Part shown: in pieces, positions 41,230 to 51,264 of the stretch
Numbering within the stretch: the stretch's first letter is position 1
How the letters are laid out: each line of letters starts with the position of its first letter
Origin: Podospora bellae-mahoneyi
Lineage: Eukaryota > Ascomycota > Sordariomycetes > Sordariales > Podosporaceae
DNA: 64,000 nucleotides
Direction of reading: 5' to 3'
Assembly: GCF_035222275.1 (NCBI RefSeq)
Contig: NW_026946359.1
Span: 124,001-188,000 of the forward strand
The notes under the pieces: model-generated
Databases searched by the model: none
What the model was told of the DNA's origin: nothing
Seen by the model: only the letters and a program-made list of their open reading frames with translations
Translations under genes and position numbers: made by a program

Positions 41230-43656
41230 CTACTTCCTGTCCCGCATGATCCCCTTCCCAGGTTTCAAATTCTCATTACCAAAGTAGAACACCTGAATTG
41301 GCACCGTCGTCCCAAACGCCCCGGGGCCTCGTACCCGCAAGACTACCTTTCCATCCTCCCCAACCGGCCCTTCCTCACCAAACTTGGTAATCTCGCCATT
41401 GAAGTCCAACACAAGCTGCACCCAACCACCCTTGGCCGACTCCTCTGGCCCTCCCTTGACAGTGACCTCGATATCAACGCCCGAACCCTCAAGCCAATCT
41501 GCTGTCACGATTGTCGGACCCGAAGGCGGTTCCTGGTACCCGTTCGCCGTCAGTGCCCACTCCGGTTTTGCCCCCCGGCAGGGAACACAGCCCGGCGGTC
41601 CCCAGTAAGAGCTATCCGATGGCATCGCTCCCGTGACGAGGTTGCGGTAGGCCCACCACATCCTTTGAACGCCCGGCCAAGAGACGGTTGGTGGTGGGCC
41701 ACCGTTGAAGCCAGTTTCTCGCTCCAGCAGTGCGGGGTGTCGCAGGGAGGCGTCAGGTGGGAGGTCGTTGGACTGGCGCCTGCTCATCCATTGTCTGGGA
41801 GTGGTTGCGTTGGACACATGGGGGACAACGTTGGCCCATCCGGCGGTCCAGTTTCGGCTGTTCCAGTAGAACTCATCAATGGTAATGGACCAGAGCTTGC
41901 GTTTGCCATTTTCCAAGACGAGTTGGTCGTGGTACATCCCCCCCATCCAGCCGTTGCTCCCTTGTGTTCTGCTTGTTCCTGTCTGCAGGTTGCGGGTTCG
42001 GAGGGTGGCAGAGCGGCCATCGCGAGATACGAGAATCACGGGCTGGAGTCGCCAGTGAAAGGGTACAGAGGAGCGGAGGGAGGACATGGAGGGGTTGTAG
42101 GTGGTGCTGTTTTGGCGGTAGTAGCGGGATGCACAGGAGAGGGAGATCGCGTCCGGGGTGTAGTACCATCCTATTCCGGGGGATAACTTGTGCCCTCGAT
42201 CAGAGTGCAACTTGGCAAAGTCTGAGCAGCGAATGTCGTCGATGTAGAAGCCATAGGAGCCGGAAGTGTTTTCGGATTCGTCATAGGCGGAAGAGCGCAA
42301 GAGCAGACGGTGGATGTTGGCAAGTCTGTCTCGCGTTTCCTCTTCTGGTTCTTCCCACGCCGGATATCGCTTGTAGAATGGCCGCCATTGTACAGGCCGT
42401 CGGTTCTCAATTGATTGGTAATAAGGGGGTAGGACAGGAGGTGGATCCAACGAAGAGGCTGGCAAGATACCCCCATCTCCCCAGCCGGCGGCATAATCGG
42501 CAAAGAGCAGGCGGTGGTATCTCAGGTCTTGGATCTTCCAAGTGCCGGTATCCAGGTCTTTGACGAGGCTATGGTGGAAAACGCAAAACTGCCATTGACC
42601 GGTCTGAGCATTATCATCACCAATCAGGCCAATCTCTAGCCCTCGAGCGACGGCAGTCTTGTGATCTGGACTGACGTTGACAACAGTGCCAAAGATTGGG
42701 TGTTCGTTAAGAATGCCGTGAGACAGCCCTTCTGGACCCATGCGGTTTAGAACAGACTGGATGCCTGCAGGTCCAGCCGGTGACGTGTTATTTTGGACGG
42801 TGATGGTGCCGTTCGAGGTAAAAAGGCTGATAACATCCGGCCACATTCGCCTGTCGACATAATACCCCATGCCATGAACAAGATTTCGCACCTCGTCTTC
42901 TTCGTTGAGATGGGCAACCCGGTATTCCAGCTCGTCTACGGAAAGGCTAGCGGCGGGTGTTGATCCACGATTCAATGTGCCAGTGCCCTCCTTCGAACCG
43001 CTTGCAGTTCTTCCGGCGTGGAGAAGTGTAACGCCAGCCTGGTCGAGGGTGTAGTGGTATGAAATAACAGGGAGCGATCCGTTTAGCCCCAGATTCTTCC
43101 AGCCTTTCTCGTAGGTACCTGCGTAGAGAGGGTAGTACCGCAGTAAGGAAATCTTCCATTTGCCCCCGCTGGACACATATTCGTTCTCAAAAATCCCACC
43201 CTCGATCCTAGTCGCGCCTTTGCCGTTGCCGAGCTTCCTCAGTGCTGTCCACCGGCCTTTTGCAGTGTTGCCGTCGTCCGCAAGCGTTATGACCGGCATG
43301 TCGCTCATGAAAACATGGAGAGACCCTGGATTGATCCCGTCCATATCCCCAGCTTCTTGCTGCAGCCAGTTCTCGATGGCCGGGCGCCCCGTGACAGAAC
43401 TGGCGTCACTTGTAGAAAGAATGTCTCCAGCCCCTTTGCCCCATCGAAGAATCCCATTCTCTGCAAACAGACTCGCCATTCCTTTCCAGCGGCCATGCTG
43501 CGCCAATTGGGCATATGTCCGTTGGATGTTCTTGATCTCGCGCACAGATTCGACTCGCAGAAGATCTTGGGTGAGATTCTCGACACTGAGCACGCCAGGG
43601 TCGACAGCTAAGGCGATGCCAGCCCAGAGGACCAACGAAATGACGGCGAACTTCAT
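41230..43656 (-). CDS. Secreted protein with three SnoaL/NTF2-like domains, 808 aa
   Basis: One uninterrupted frame. The signal peptide is residues 1-18 (KFAVISLVLWAGIALA). Domain 1 (about 26-200) begins RVESVREIKNIQRTYAQLAQHGRW and carries SLFAENGILRWG. Domain 2 (about 245-395) has EEDEVRNLVHGMGYYVDRRMWPDVISLFTSNG and ends RYHRLLFADYAAGW. Domain 3 (about 455-625) has SVPFHWRLQPVILVSRDG and MYHDQLVLENGKRKLWSITIDEFYW. The motif order of each domain (helix, FTxNG, then a strand block and a W/F-rich end) is that of SnoaL-like cone folds. The C-terminal 130 residues form a separate region with beta-like strands. Such proteins usually bind or transform small molecules. A triple, secreted form is unusual. 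No catalytic residue was assigned. Confidence 0.8.
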   Translation of the reverse strand: MKFAVISLVLWAGIALAVDPGVLSVENLTQDLLRVESVREIKNIQRTYAQLAQHGRWKGMASLFAENGILRWGKGAGDILSTSDASSVTGRPAIENWLQQEAGDMDGINPGSLHVFMSDMPVITLADDGNTAKGRWTALRKLGNGKGATRIEGGIFENEYVSSGGKWKISLLRYYPLYAGTYEKGWKNLGLNGSLPVISYHYTLDQAGVTLLHAGRTASGSKEGTGTLNRGSTPAASLSVDELEYRVAHLNEEDEVRNLVHGMGYYVDRRMWPDVISLFTSNGTITVQNNTSPAGPAGIQSVLNRMGPEGLSHGILNEHPIFGTVVNVSPDHKTAVARGLEIGLIGDDNAQTGQWQFCVFHHSLVKDLDTGTWKIQDLRYHRLLFADYAAGWGDGGILPASSLDPPPVLPPYYQSIENRRPVQWRPFYKRYPAWEEPEEETRDRLANIHRLLLRSSAYDESENTSGSYGFYIDDIRCSDFAKLHSDRGHKLSPGIGWYYTPDAISLSCASRYYRQNSTTYNPSMSSLRSSVPFHWRLQPVILVSRDGRSATLRTRNLQTGTSRTQGSNGWMGGMYHDQLVLENGKRKLWSITIDEFYWNSRNWTAGWANVVPHVSNATTPRQWMSRRQSNDLPPDASLRHPALLERETGFNGGPPPTVSWPGVQRMWWAYRNLVTGAMPSDSSYWGPPGCVPCRGAKPEWALTANGYQEPPSGPTIVTADWLEGSGVDIEVTVKGGPEESAKGGWVQLVLDFNGEITKFGEEGPVGEDGKVVLRVRGPGAFGTTVPIQVFYFGNENLKPGKGIMRDRK

Positions 43657-44451
43657 CTTGTGTAACTCGATCTCGGCGGCGCCTGAACAGCTTCTGGTTG
43701 GAGAAATGGGGGCGCCATGGGTACGGTATTTGACTTCTCTAGATCATCTCCAGCCCTCCAGAACATCTTGAAGTGCCGGATGGTTGGATTGGGAATATAC
43801 GAGTTCGCTGTACCCCGCGACGGTCTGTAATTGGATGCTGCATCTCGCGAGTGTTATGGCTACGGCGAACGTCTGAGTTGGGGCTTCATCGAGGCTTTCC
43901 GGCTGAAAAGAAGGGCAGGGCGGTAACCAACCAGCAAAGGAGGCTGGTCTGATCCGTGTTTTGACATGCACGTGTAATAACTAACATGCATCTATTGGTG
44001 CTATAAGATTGGTAACACAGTTGAGGGGATGGTGGTGATAAAATCGAAGTATTAAAGAGACCTGAAGGCCACTTGCGACTAACTAATGATGCAAAGAGGA
44101 AGGGGAAACACGACTGGTGGAGGCATTTCAGCATCATTTGTTGGTCTGCACTCTGGAGCAAACACTCCTTCCTGTCTGCAGTGCTGCCTATCAAAACCAG
44201 GGAATGTCCCATGTTCGAGACAGCACTAGGACTAAACGGATCAGGGCGGCCCGAAATTAAAAGAGGATCTGATAGGGTACCACCCCGGCGACGGCGTTTG
44301 GTGATATTATATCCGACCGACTCGTTCTGCTTTAAATTCGACGTCCCTCCCAGATTTTGTTACCCTCCAACACACGCTCGTTTCTAGCTGTTACAAACTC
44401 AGTCTTACACTCCTTTAGCACCACAGTCACTCTTTATATTTTCTTGACACA
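43657..44451. other. Long intergenic promoter region
   Basis: 795 bp between the divergent SnoaL-like and GPI-type genes. No coding frame is supported. A pyrimidine-rich, TTTATAT-containing leader directly precedes the ATG at 44452. Confidence 0.45.
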
Positions 44452-45174
44452 ATGGTTGTCCCACGCTCCCTCTTCACTCTTCTCGCCAGCGCATCGCTCG
44501 CCCTCGCAGGTGTAGCACCGCGTCAGGATGATGCTTCGCCCACTTCAACAGACCCCGAATGCGCGATGGAGAAATTTGAGGCCCTTGCCTCGTCCATTGC
44601 TCCCGAAATCACCCCCCCGGCCAAACTCGAAGAATATATGGAGACAGCCGCCGAGATTGTCAGCGCAATTCGCACCATCCGCCCCTCCGACCTTGGCTTG
44701 GGCTCGGAAGAAGAAGCAGACATGGTTTGCGGCCTGGAATATGGTCCGTACGCCAGTATCAGGCCCACCGATTCCGCGATGCTGAAGGTCATGACGAGTT
44801 GGGAGGCGCAACGCTCGAGCGCGCGCGACAAGTGGTCTAGCACTGTGCACAGTCTTGCGACGCATTGCGGAACCATCAACGGACATGCGGCTGGCTATCT
44901 GATGAGCATGGTTGCATCCAACTATGAGGAGTGCAGGACCGCTAGGAGCATTTGGAAGGAGCTGACTACTGTCAATCAGAATGCCGCTGCTGCTACTGGC
45001 GCGACCAAGACTCCTGGGAATTCCGGCGGCCAGGACGAGACAGCAACACAGACGGGAGATGTTACTGCGAACACATCAACATCTACATCTACTGCTGGGG
45101 CTTGGAAGGGAATGGAGACTGCTGGTCCGATGGTGGCCGTTGCCGGCATCATCGCCGCGGTCGTTGGACTCTGA
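44452..45174 (+). CDS. Secreted GPI-type protein with four-Cys pattern (A), 240 aa
   Basis: Single exon. Signal peptide at 1-20 (RSLFTLLASASLALAG). Four cysteines at 37, 94, 140 and 162 are the only ones in the mature part. The last lies in ECRTA, which matches GCKTA and QCKTA in the two genes downstream. A Ser/Thr-rich stalk (about 180-215) precedes a hydrophobic C-terminus (GPMVAVAGIIAAVVGL), as for a GPI anchor. The C2-C3 spacing of 46 is almost the same in all three genes (46, 47 and 48). I believe this is a Pezizomycotina-specific family (perhaps DUF7735), surface-localised and of unknown role. Confidence 0.85.
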   Translation: MVVPRSLFTLLASASLALAGVAPRQDDASPTSTDPECAMEKFEALASSIAPEITPPAKLEEYMETAAEIVSAIRTIRPSDLGLGSEEEADMVCGLEYGPYASIRPTDSAMLKVMTSWEAQRSSARDKWSSTVHSLATHCGTINGHAAGYLMSMVASNYEECRTARSIWKELTTVNQNAAAATGATKTPGNSGGQDETATQTGDVTANTSTSTSTAGAWKGMETAGPMVAVAGIIAAVVGL

Positions 45175-45331
45175 GACCTCGAGCGGTCATCTTTTTGCGA
45201 CTTGCTACTTTGGTCAACACACGATAGTCTGTCTTGCGATCTACGGTATACATACTATAATACGAAGTCATGTCGCGAATATGTTCTCCGTGATTCGATG
45301 AACTGACTCCCGATTTCTCACCAGGCGTTCC

Positions 45332-45617
45332 ATGTTTGCATCTAATCTCGACGACTACCTAGTACAACATCTTCAAGCCATCGGCCTCCAGAACTCTGGC
45401 TTCATCCAGACCGCCATGTACAGCCACCGCCACTGCCGCCCCTGCATCCATCAGCCCTACAGCCAAGCCCGGCAACGGCGGCTACCTGATCTCCGCCATT
45501 GATGACTACTCCACCTGCCTCGTCATCTTCATCACCAACAAGGACATTCGCGGCAGGAGCAAGGCCAACAGTGGTGCTTGGGCTGGCATCAACAACCTGT
45601 TTTACTGGGTCGATTAG
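45332..45617 (+). pseudogene. Short gene fragment with frame change
   Basis: An ATG at 45332 opens a frame encoding MFASNLDDYLVQHLQAIGLQ. A +1 frame change near 45416 leads to AKPGNGGYLISAIDDYSTCLVIFI, then SGAWAGINNLFYWVD and a stop at 45615. Each part is protein-like, but no family is recognised and no splice junction joins them. It lies between the first and second four-Cys genes, so it may be a broken small gene. Confidence 0.3.
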
Positions 45618-45958
45618 AAGTTCTCGATTCAACTTCACTCTTTGACATCTCTTGTTTACGAGCATGCCAAGATTAAAGTCAAAAGAAGCCTTGTGATCCT
45701 AATGATGGCCCCTGATGCATCGTGCAAGGTTAGGTTCAGATCTGCGCCAAGCATTACCCCTGAACACACAAGTCCCAACACAAGACCGCAGGGTGTCATT
45801 GGTGATCAAAGCAGCCTTCTAGGCATGATTTCACCTCGGAACCCGGCACCAACATTCAGCTTCAAAAGCGTCAACTTTTCCCTCCGAGATTCCAATTCTT
45901 TTGGGCTTCCATTTTCATCACCCACAGTCGTTACCATTGCAAAATCCACTCACCCAAG
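45618..45958. other. Promoter side of the second four-Cys gene
   Basis: No gene seen. C/T-rich leader before the ATG at 45959. Confidence 0.45.
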
Positions 45959-46723
45959 ATGATACCCCAAACGATCCTTACCATCGCCGCCCTCGCCGGC
46001 ACCACCCTCGCCCAAACCGTCACTCCACCTCCCCACCCAACCGCCACCTCTTCCCCGGCCCAAGCCTCCGAAGATTCGCTCTACTCCCTCTGCACCTCCC
46101 AACTAAACGCCTACCAGCGCCTGCGCCCTTTGCCCGCCCGGCAGGTAGAAGCCTTCTTCGACAATGCCCCCGAGCTCCAGGATCCTCGAAATAGGTACTG
46201 GGATCACGACCGCATCGACTCCCAATGCAAACGCGTCTGGGACGCGCGGAACACCATGGGCGCCACCGCTGCTCCTTCGCTCGCCTCTCAGTTCTCCGCT
46301 TTTACCTCGAGCTGGAACAGCTGGGTAGCTAACATCAAGGAGGAAGCGTTGGAGTGGGCAACGAAGTGTAATGAGTTTGGGGACAGTCCTTCAGGGTTTG
46401 ATGGGGAGCCTAACAAGAGATGGGGCGCGAACTTTTATGCGTTAATTGTTACCGACGAGGCGGGGTGCAAGACGGCGATGAGTGACTGGTTGGGTGTTGC
46501 TGCTCGGACAACGGCGACGGATCCTACGGCGAGTGAGACGAGTTTGGCGACGACAACGGGTGAAGAGGCGGAGGAGACGACGACTGGGGGGAATACACCT
46601 GCAAGCATCGATCAGGTGAGCACAACGACTTCGTCGGCGGGGGTGGTGCAGATGACGGGGTGGGGAGGGGTTATGATGGGGTTTGTTGCTGTTGGTGGAG
46701 CGGTTGCGGGAGGGTTGCTCTGA
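45959..46723 (+). CDS. Secreted GPI-type protein with four-Cys pattern (B), 254 aa
   Basis: Single exon. Signal peptide at about 1-18 (TILTIAALAGTTLA). Four cysteines at 45, 90, 137 and 170, the third in ATKCNEF and the fourth in GCKTA. A Thr-rich stalk (about 182-230) precedes a hydrophobic C-terminus (GWGGVMMGFVAVGGAVAGGLL). The overall plan equals gene A (44452) and gene C (47093), but pairwise identity looks low outside the Cys positions, as for old duplicates. Predicted cell-wall or plasma-membrane protein with two disulphides. Confidence 0.83.
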   Translation: MIPQTILTIAALAGTTLAQTVTPPPHPTATSSPAQASEDSLYSLCTSQLNAYQRLRPLPARQVEAFFDNAPELQDPRNRYWDHDRIDSQCKRVWDARNTMGATAAPSLASQFSAFTSSWNSWVANIKEEALEWATKCNEFGDSPSGFDGEPNKRWGANFYALIVTDEAGCKTAMSDWLGVAARTTATDPTASETSLATTTGEEAEETTTGGNTPASIDQVSTTTSSAGVVQMTGWGGVMMGFVAVGGAVAGGLL

Positions 46724-47092
46724 GCTGTGTAGCTCTGGGTATGAGTTCAAAAAACTCTGCATTCTATACAAAACGGATAATGTCTAAATATTTGGGTGTG
46801 GTGTTGCCAGACGGGAATGCAACGGCCCGCTGGCGCAGCCAACACCACCCTGGTAATCAGGGGTATGGCAGGGAAATTGCGCTATGGAGCCCTTCCTGTT
46901 TTGGTGACCCACACAATGGAAGTCGCCCATCGTCGTCACCTCGGTCCTTCCTTCCTCTTGATGTGAATGGGACTTGAGACTGCCTGCGATTGGATCGAGT
47001 CTACCTTGCATCCAACAACACACGCACCGTGCGTGTAATTACCAAACACCTTCAGCGGCAACTTCCTGCAATTCAGACATCCAACCGAGAAA
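46724..47092. other. Intergenic between genes B and C
   Basis: No coding frame supported. It provides the 3' end of gene B and the promoter of gene C. Confidence 0.45.
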
Positions 47093-47818
47093 ATGGGCCT
47101 CTTCACACTCCTCTTCCTCCTGTCCTTTTCTCTCAGCGTGCTTGCCACTCATAATCCGGTGCTCCTCCCACCCCAGCACTTTCTGATCCCAGCGCAGACC
47201 TCAGACACGGTAACAATCCCCACCAAAACCAACGCCGAAGCATTCGCGTGCGCCTCGACCTTTTCCTCCCTCTCCGGCAGTTTCCCCACGGAGCCGCCCC
47301 GCGTCGAGGTGTTTTACATGTCGGCCCTACTCGACGAAGGGTTCCTATCCGTCCACCCACGCATCACCGAGTTGATCTCCTCGGCTGAAATGTACATGCA
47401 AGTGATAAGCTCGACAACGATCACGGACCCCAACAAGTTCTCCAAGCCCTGCTCTGTTGTGATGGAACTCCAGACAGTGATCCGCAATGCGGTACCAACG
47501 GGTGTCACCAGCGACGAGCTGGTTGCTTATGATAAGGAGTTGACGTCTTGGATTAAGGAACACAACAGCGTGGTCACCGAGTTTGCTGGGCAATGCGGTG
47601 GCGTCGATGAAAGTCAAGCAGCACATGCCCTTGCGTTTGCGATTACGGGAATGGAACAGTGCAAGACTGCCTTTGCGGTGGCGTATGGGGTGATTAATCC
47701 GGCTACGATGACGGACTGGACATCCACGGCCGGTGCGGCGAGGGCCTTGGAGACGGGGCTGGTGAAGGAGGTTGCTGCTGTTGTTGGGGGTGTTGCCGTA
47801 ATGGGATGGTTCATGTGA
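47093..47818 (+). CDS. Secreted GPI-type protein with four-Cys pattern (C), 241 aa
   Basis: Single exon. Signal peptide at 1-18 (GLFTLLFLLSFSLSVLA). Cysteines at 53, 120, 168 and 190. The third is in GQCGG and the fourth in QCKTA, within the alternating helices that also occur in genes A and B. The C-terminus is hydrophobic (EVAAVVGGVAVMGWFM) but the Ser/Thr stalk is short, so the anchor is less certain. It is the third member of a same-strand array spanning 44.4-47.8 kb. Its stop is 77 bp from a TIR element. Confidence 0.8.
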   Translation: MGLFTLLFLLSFSLSVLATHNPVLLPPQHFLIPAQTSDTVTIPTKTNAEAFACASTFSSLSGSFPTEPPRVEVFYMSALLDEGFLSVHPRITELISSAEMYMQVISSTTITDPNKFSKPCSVVMELQTVIRNAVPTGVTSDELVAYDKELTSWIKEHNSVVTEFAGQCGGVDESQAAHALAFAITGMEQCKTAFAVAYGVINPATMTDWTSTAGAARALETGLVKEVAAVVGGVAVMGWFM

Positions 47819-47895
47819 ATGCACAGCGAGGAGATCAACCTTGAGATAAGCAGCTTCGAAGTTAGTGAGGAACATTAATATACCATCATGACCCA

Positions 47896-48201
47896 GCACC
47901 TCGTGGACAAAATAACTGCTACTGTACCTGAAGTCGGTGAAATGTGTAATCATTATCAACCTACGCATCTTAAAAAAAAGGTCGGGCGTATTAACTATCT
48001 TTTGAAGCCTACTAATTATATCTTAAGCCCTCCTGACCATCTTTCAAGGCCTCTTAACGATCTTTTAAGCCCTATCCACTATCAGTTAAGGCCTCTTGTC
48101 TATTTTTTAAAGGCCTATTACATATCTTTCAAGGCTTATTAGTGATTTTTCGAAGCCTGCTTCAGTGCTTTGCAGTGCCAACTATTTTGTCCACAACGTG
48201 C
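47896..48201. mobile_element. Short TIR element with internal 22-bp period (MITE-like), related to 13341-13575
   Basis: The ends carry GTGGACAAAATAACT on the left and, read from the other strand, GTGGACAAAATAGTT on the right, each preceded by GCAC. Between them lie about seven units of 20-22 bp of the form CCTCTTAACGATCTTTTAAG (48000-48145). No coding capacity. The right end is 18 bp from the stop codon (48220-48222) of the kinase-like gene. No clear target-site duplication was found. Confidence 0.65.
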
Positions 48202-48219
48202 CCAGCCATGTGACAAGGC

Positions 48220-49071
48220 TCATGAAGCAGTTGCACAGCCCTTTGACATTTGTTCAATGAGCATGCGAGTTTCTGGTCTCAATTGGGCATGCAACTCGGC
48301 GGGTCCTAAATCTGGCTGCCTATACTTCTCGGGGCCTGCCCAGGTTCGGATCAACCACTGAGCCATCAACTCCTCGTCCGTCAACCAGGCCTTGGGTAAC
48401 CAGTCGCACCAGGGGCCTCTGTCCGTGAAATCGTTGCTGTTTCGTCGAGGGAACGGCCAGTTCCTCCAGATTGGGGAGCGTGGTTTGCCCGAGTCACCGG
48501 GTTCATGATGGGGATGGGACACAATGTTGGCAAAAGGGAATAGGGCAACCCGTGTGAAGTCCATGATGGCGATCTTGCTGTCTCTGCGGATGATGATGTG
48601 ACTTGGGGTGCGGCGTTCAAAGGAAAGCATGCACTGCCACCACGGATAGGTTACCGCATCTTTCACTTGCTGTAGCACGGATGTGCGCACTTCTTCGTCT
48701 GGCAGTGTTCCCCGGGTGATCATATCCCGCACCAGTTCCCCGTCTACCAACTCCAAAAAAAATCGCACGCACCCAGCGTGCGCCATGTGGCGTTTCAAGC
48801 GAGAACGTTCAAGATCCATGGTAATCCGGGGCAACACGAGAATATCCCTCCCTCATGCGTTGGCCCACGAAAAGGGGCAGGAACGAGCCCCCATCGCATA
48901 GCCCAGACCCGCGCGTGGCACGCAGTCCATCTCTACGTGTGTACAGTCGAATGCCTTCAACAAAGGATAGTCGATGTTATCGTAAATCTTGGCCATGAAG
49001 CGTTGCGAGGGGTCGTCGTCAAAATAGCATAGCACAACGGTAGGGGCCTCCGCCCTCTCTCTGATGGACAT
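48220..49071 (-). pseudogene. Kinase-like (aminoglycoside-phosphotransferase-type) gene with one in-frame stop
   Basis: The frame from an ATG at 49071 (MSIRERAEAP) runs to a stop at 48220 and is broken by a single TGA at 48853-48855. Without that stop it is continuous, 283 codons. The TGA sits where an Arg codon fits (GCA-TGA-GGG), so CGA to TGA. Recognisable parts are VRFFLELVDGELVRD (hinge), SHIIIRRDSKIAIMDFTRVAL (catalytic-loop and DFG-like region) and WCDWLPKAWLTDEELMAQWL. The usual catalytic-loop HxD is not seen, so the protein may have been inactive anyway. The 5' end is uncertain: further coding-like frames lie upstream to about 49280 but out of phase. Confidence 0.6.
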
Positions 49072-50477
49072 CGCTGTCGATAATGATGGTTCATTCTTCT
49101 CGATTGCCTTCGGGAATATCCTCCCAAGCCGTGGTTTCGGCCGGTGGGTTGGTGAGCGCAAATCTGATTTTGTCCCTCTGTGCAAAAATGGTTCTGGGCG
49201 TTGGGAAAAATAAGAGCGGCCGAATGGTTCTGGAGGATTGTGAATTCGGATGTGAAGTTTGGTGCCTCACGAGCATCGTTCGCTAGAAGGTTGCGACGAC
49301 TTGTTGATAACGTTTGACGTCGACGACTGTTGTGTGATTGTTTTGGGGAAGAAATTAGAATCAGCAAGATTTTTTAAGGGTGGAGTTGGATATTGGTGGC
49401 AGGTCTGGAGGTTGTTGAGAAAAAGATTAAATAGGACGGTGGGCAGTGATTTGTCGGGGTTGGTAACATTGAGGGCATGGGTTCAGAGGTTGTGAGGCAG
49501 AAGTTGCGCCAAACCTTGTCAGGTGTTGGGGGCATACTTTGCTCGAGGGCGTAAAATCTGGCTCACACTGATACAATGGACAACTGCTGCTGTGTTACGT
49601 AGCAGAGCAAACAAATTTCGAATAAAGGCAACGGTACTTGCTGATAGTTAATCTTGTGGATGTACTGGAAATACACTGTGAGTGGCCACCGGTTTGGCAT
49701 CAACGGACCTTGGCGGAGGCGATGTGAAAGAAAGAGATTGACTTGCAACTTGGCAGTCGAACATTGCCCTTTAAATTGTGATTTGAAATTCCTTGAGAAT
49801 TAAACTTGTGGCCTTCTGTATTGCAGACGGTGAGTGAGACTTCTACCTACATCAGACATCATATGGCCAAGTCTCACATTGCACAAGATATCCAGTACAA
49901 AATCAGGCTAGGGTTTGTGACATGACTGCAGTGAAGACTACCAGCAAGGTCGTGGCAAGGCTACAGTCTTATGTTTCCATCTGTACTTAGGTGTGCTTAT
50001 GCTAACCTTCGAATTCCATAGCATCATTCATAACTTTACAAAGTTCCGCCCACGTATTCATATTTAGAGCAGGAAGGATTTTCGCTAAGAACATGAGCCG
50101 CTGAAGGACCTTCCACAGCTCCGGTAACCCCACTCACCGCCGTCCCATCCGGCATCCCCCCCTGAAAAATGCTTGTGTTCCAGCCAAGAACAACCGCCGA
50201 AAACACTCCCCAATACCAAGCAAAAGCCAAGCAAATCTATAATGTCCCTTCCCGTGGGTCCCAACCACTTCCAGTCGACAACGAAGACGTTGTCTGCCGG
50301 GTTCCGTTGGAGAGACAACAGGCTTTTGCCACTCCGAAAACATCCACCGATGGCTAGGCCGCTGGATCGAGATCCAGGTTCCACTCCCAGAACCTCAACC
50401 GACGCAGTGGCGGTGAGACGACAGCATGCATTCCAGCATGCTACGTCGGTCACTCCAGAACTGTTTGCTCAAGCATG
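49072..50477. other. Gene-poor gap
   Basis: 49072-49290 may hold decayed upstream parts of the kinase-like gene (minus-strand frame reading LTNPPAETTAWEDIPEG). From 49290 to 50477 no frame has convincing motifs. Long frames on both strands between 50085 and 50477 are shadows of each other. Confidence 0.4.
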
Positions 50478-51264
50478 TCAAGTAGAAGATATCCGTCGTG
50501 ACCATGAGCGTCCCAACCGCGTAAACAGAGGCACTTTCGTGGGGCTCGCCTTGGTCATTTTGAGGTCGTCAATACTCGTCAACGAAAAGCTCCGTTTTTT
50601 GTCCTCCTCTCCTGCCCGCACCTCTCTCACTGTTGGCGACTGCCGTTTCCTCATGGACGACCACTGCTTGGCGGCTGTTCGAGCTGAGAGCACGGGGAGC
50701 TGTCGCGTGTCTGCCTTGCGCTGGGATGAAGTTTGTTCTTCGCTCTGTGTGCTCTCCTTGGTCTGGGCCTTGTCCAAGGAGTCCACCTCGCTGAGGGGAC
50801 GAACCTGGGTGCTATCGGATACCCGCCGACTGACGGGGTTGGTAGCAGTGGAGTCGTCAACTGGGAGCATAAAGGAGAACGGGAATTCCACCGCGTTTCC
50901 GACTGGATAGAGCAGTTAGTTGTGTCAGGAGCGGTGTAGAGTAAATAGGGGTAACATAGGACATACCGTAGGTGGACCAGAGGTGGGTGTCAACAGTGTA
51001 CTTGAAGAATTCACTGCTGACGGGGTTAAGGTTGTTCTTGTGAAGCCATCCAACCACCCATTGCTCCGATAGCTTGACGACATCTGACTTCTTTCCCGGC
51101 ATCAGCAGCGAAGTGTCTTTACTTGCTGCATAGTTAAGGATGAACTGGCGTCGAGAGTGTTCGGCGGCAGTCAGGGCTTTCATGATGTTGCGTCGCTCCA
51201 AGTCCGCTGGGGCCGACTGACGTCTGCGCTCTCTGACAGCAATGTTCGCCGCGTCTGATGTCAT
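50478..51264 (-). CDS. Unknown protein, 240 aa, 2 exons
   Basis: Exon 1 is 51264-50967 and exon 2 50902-50478; the 64-nt intron has a GTATGT donor and an ATCCAG acceptor. Residues 1-125 look folded: a helix (DLERRNIMKALTAAEHSRRQF), then QWVVGWLHKNNLNPVSSEFFKYTVDTHLWSTYVG and a short hydrophobic strand. The C-terminal half is disordered, rich in Ser, Lys, Glu and Gln. No known motif, signal peptide or membrane helix. The upstream half of the opposite strand also has a long frame, but the intron joining these two minus-strand frames favours this strand. Confidence 0.6.

Noticed and set aside
50173-50910. 245-codon plus-strand frame
   Set aside because: It starts at TTG and overlaps the minus-strand two-exon gene, whose frames join across an intron with good splice sites.
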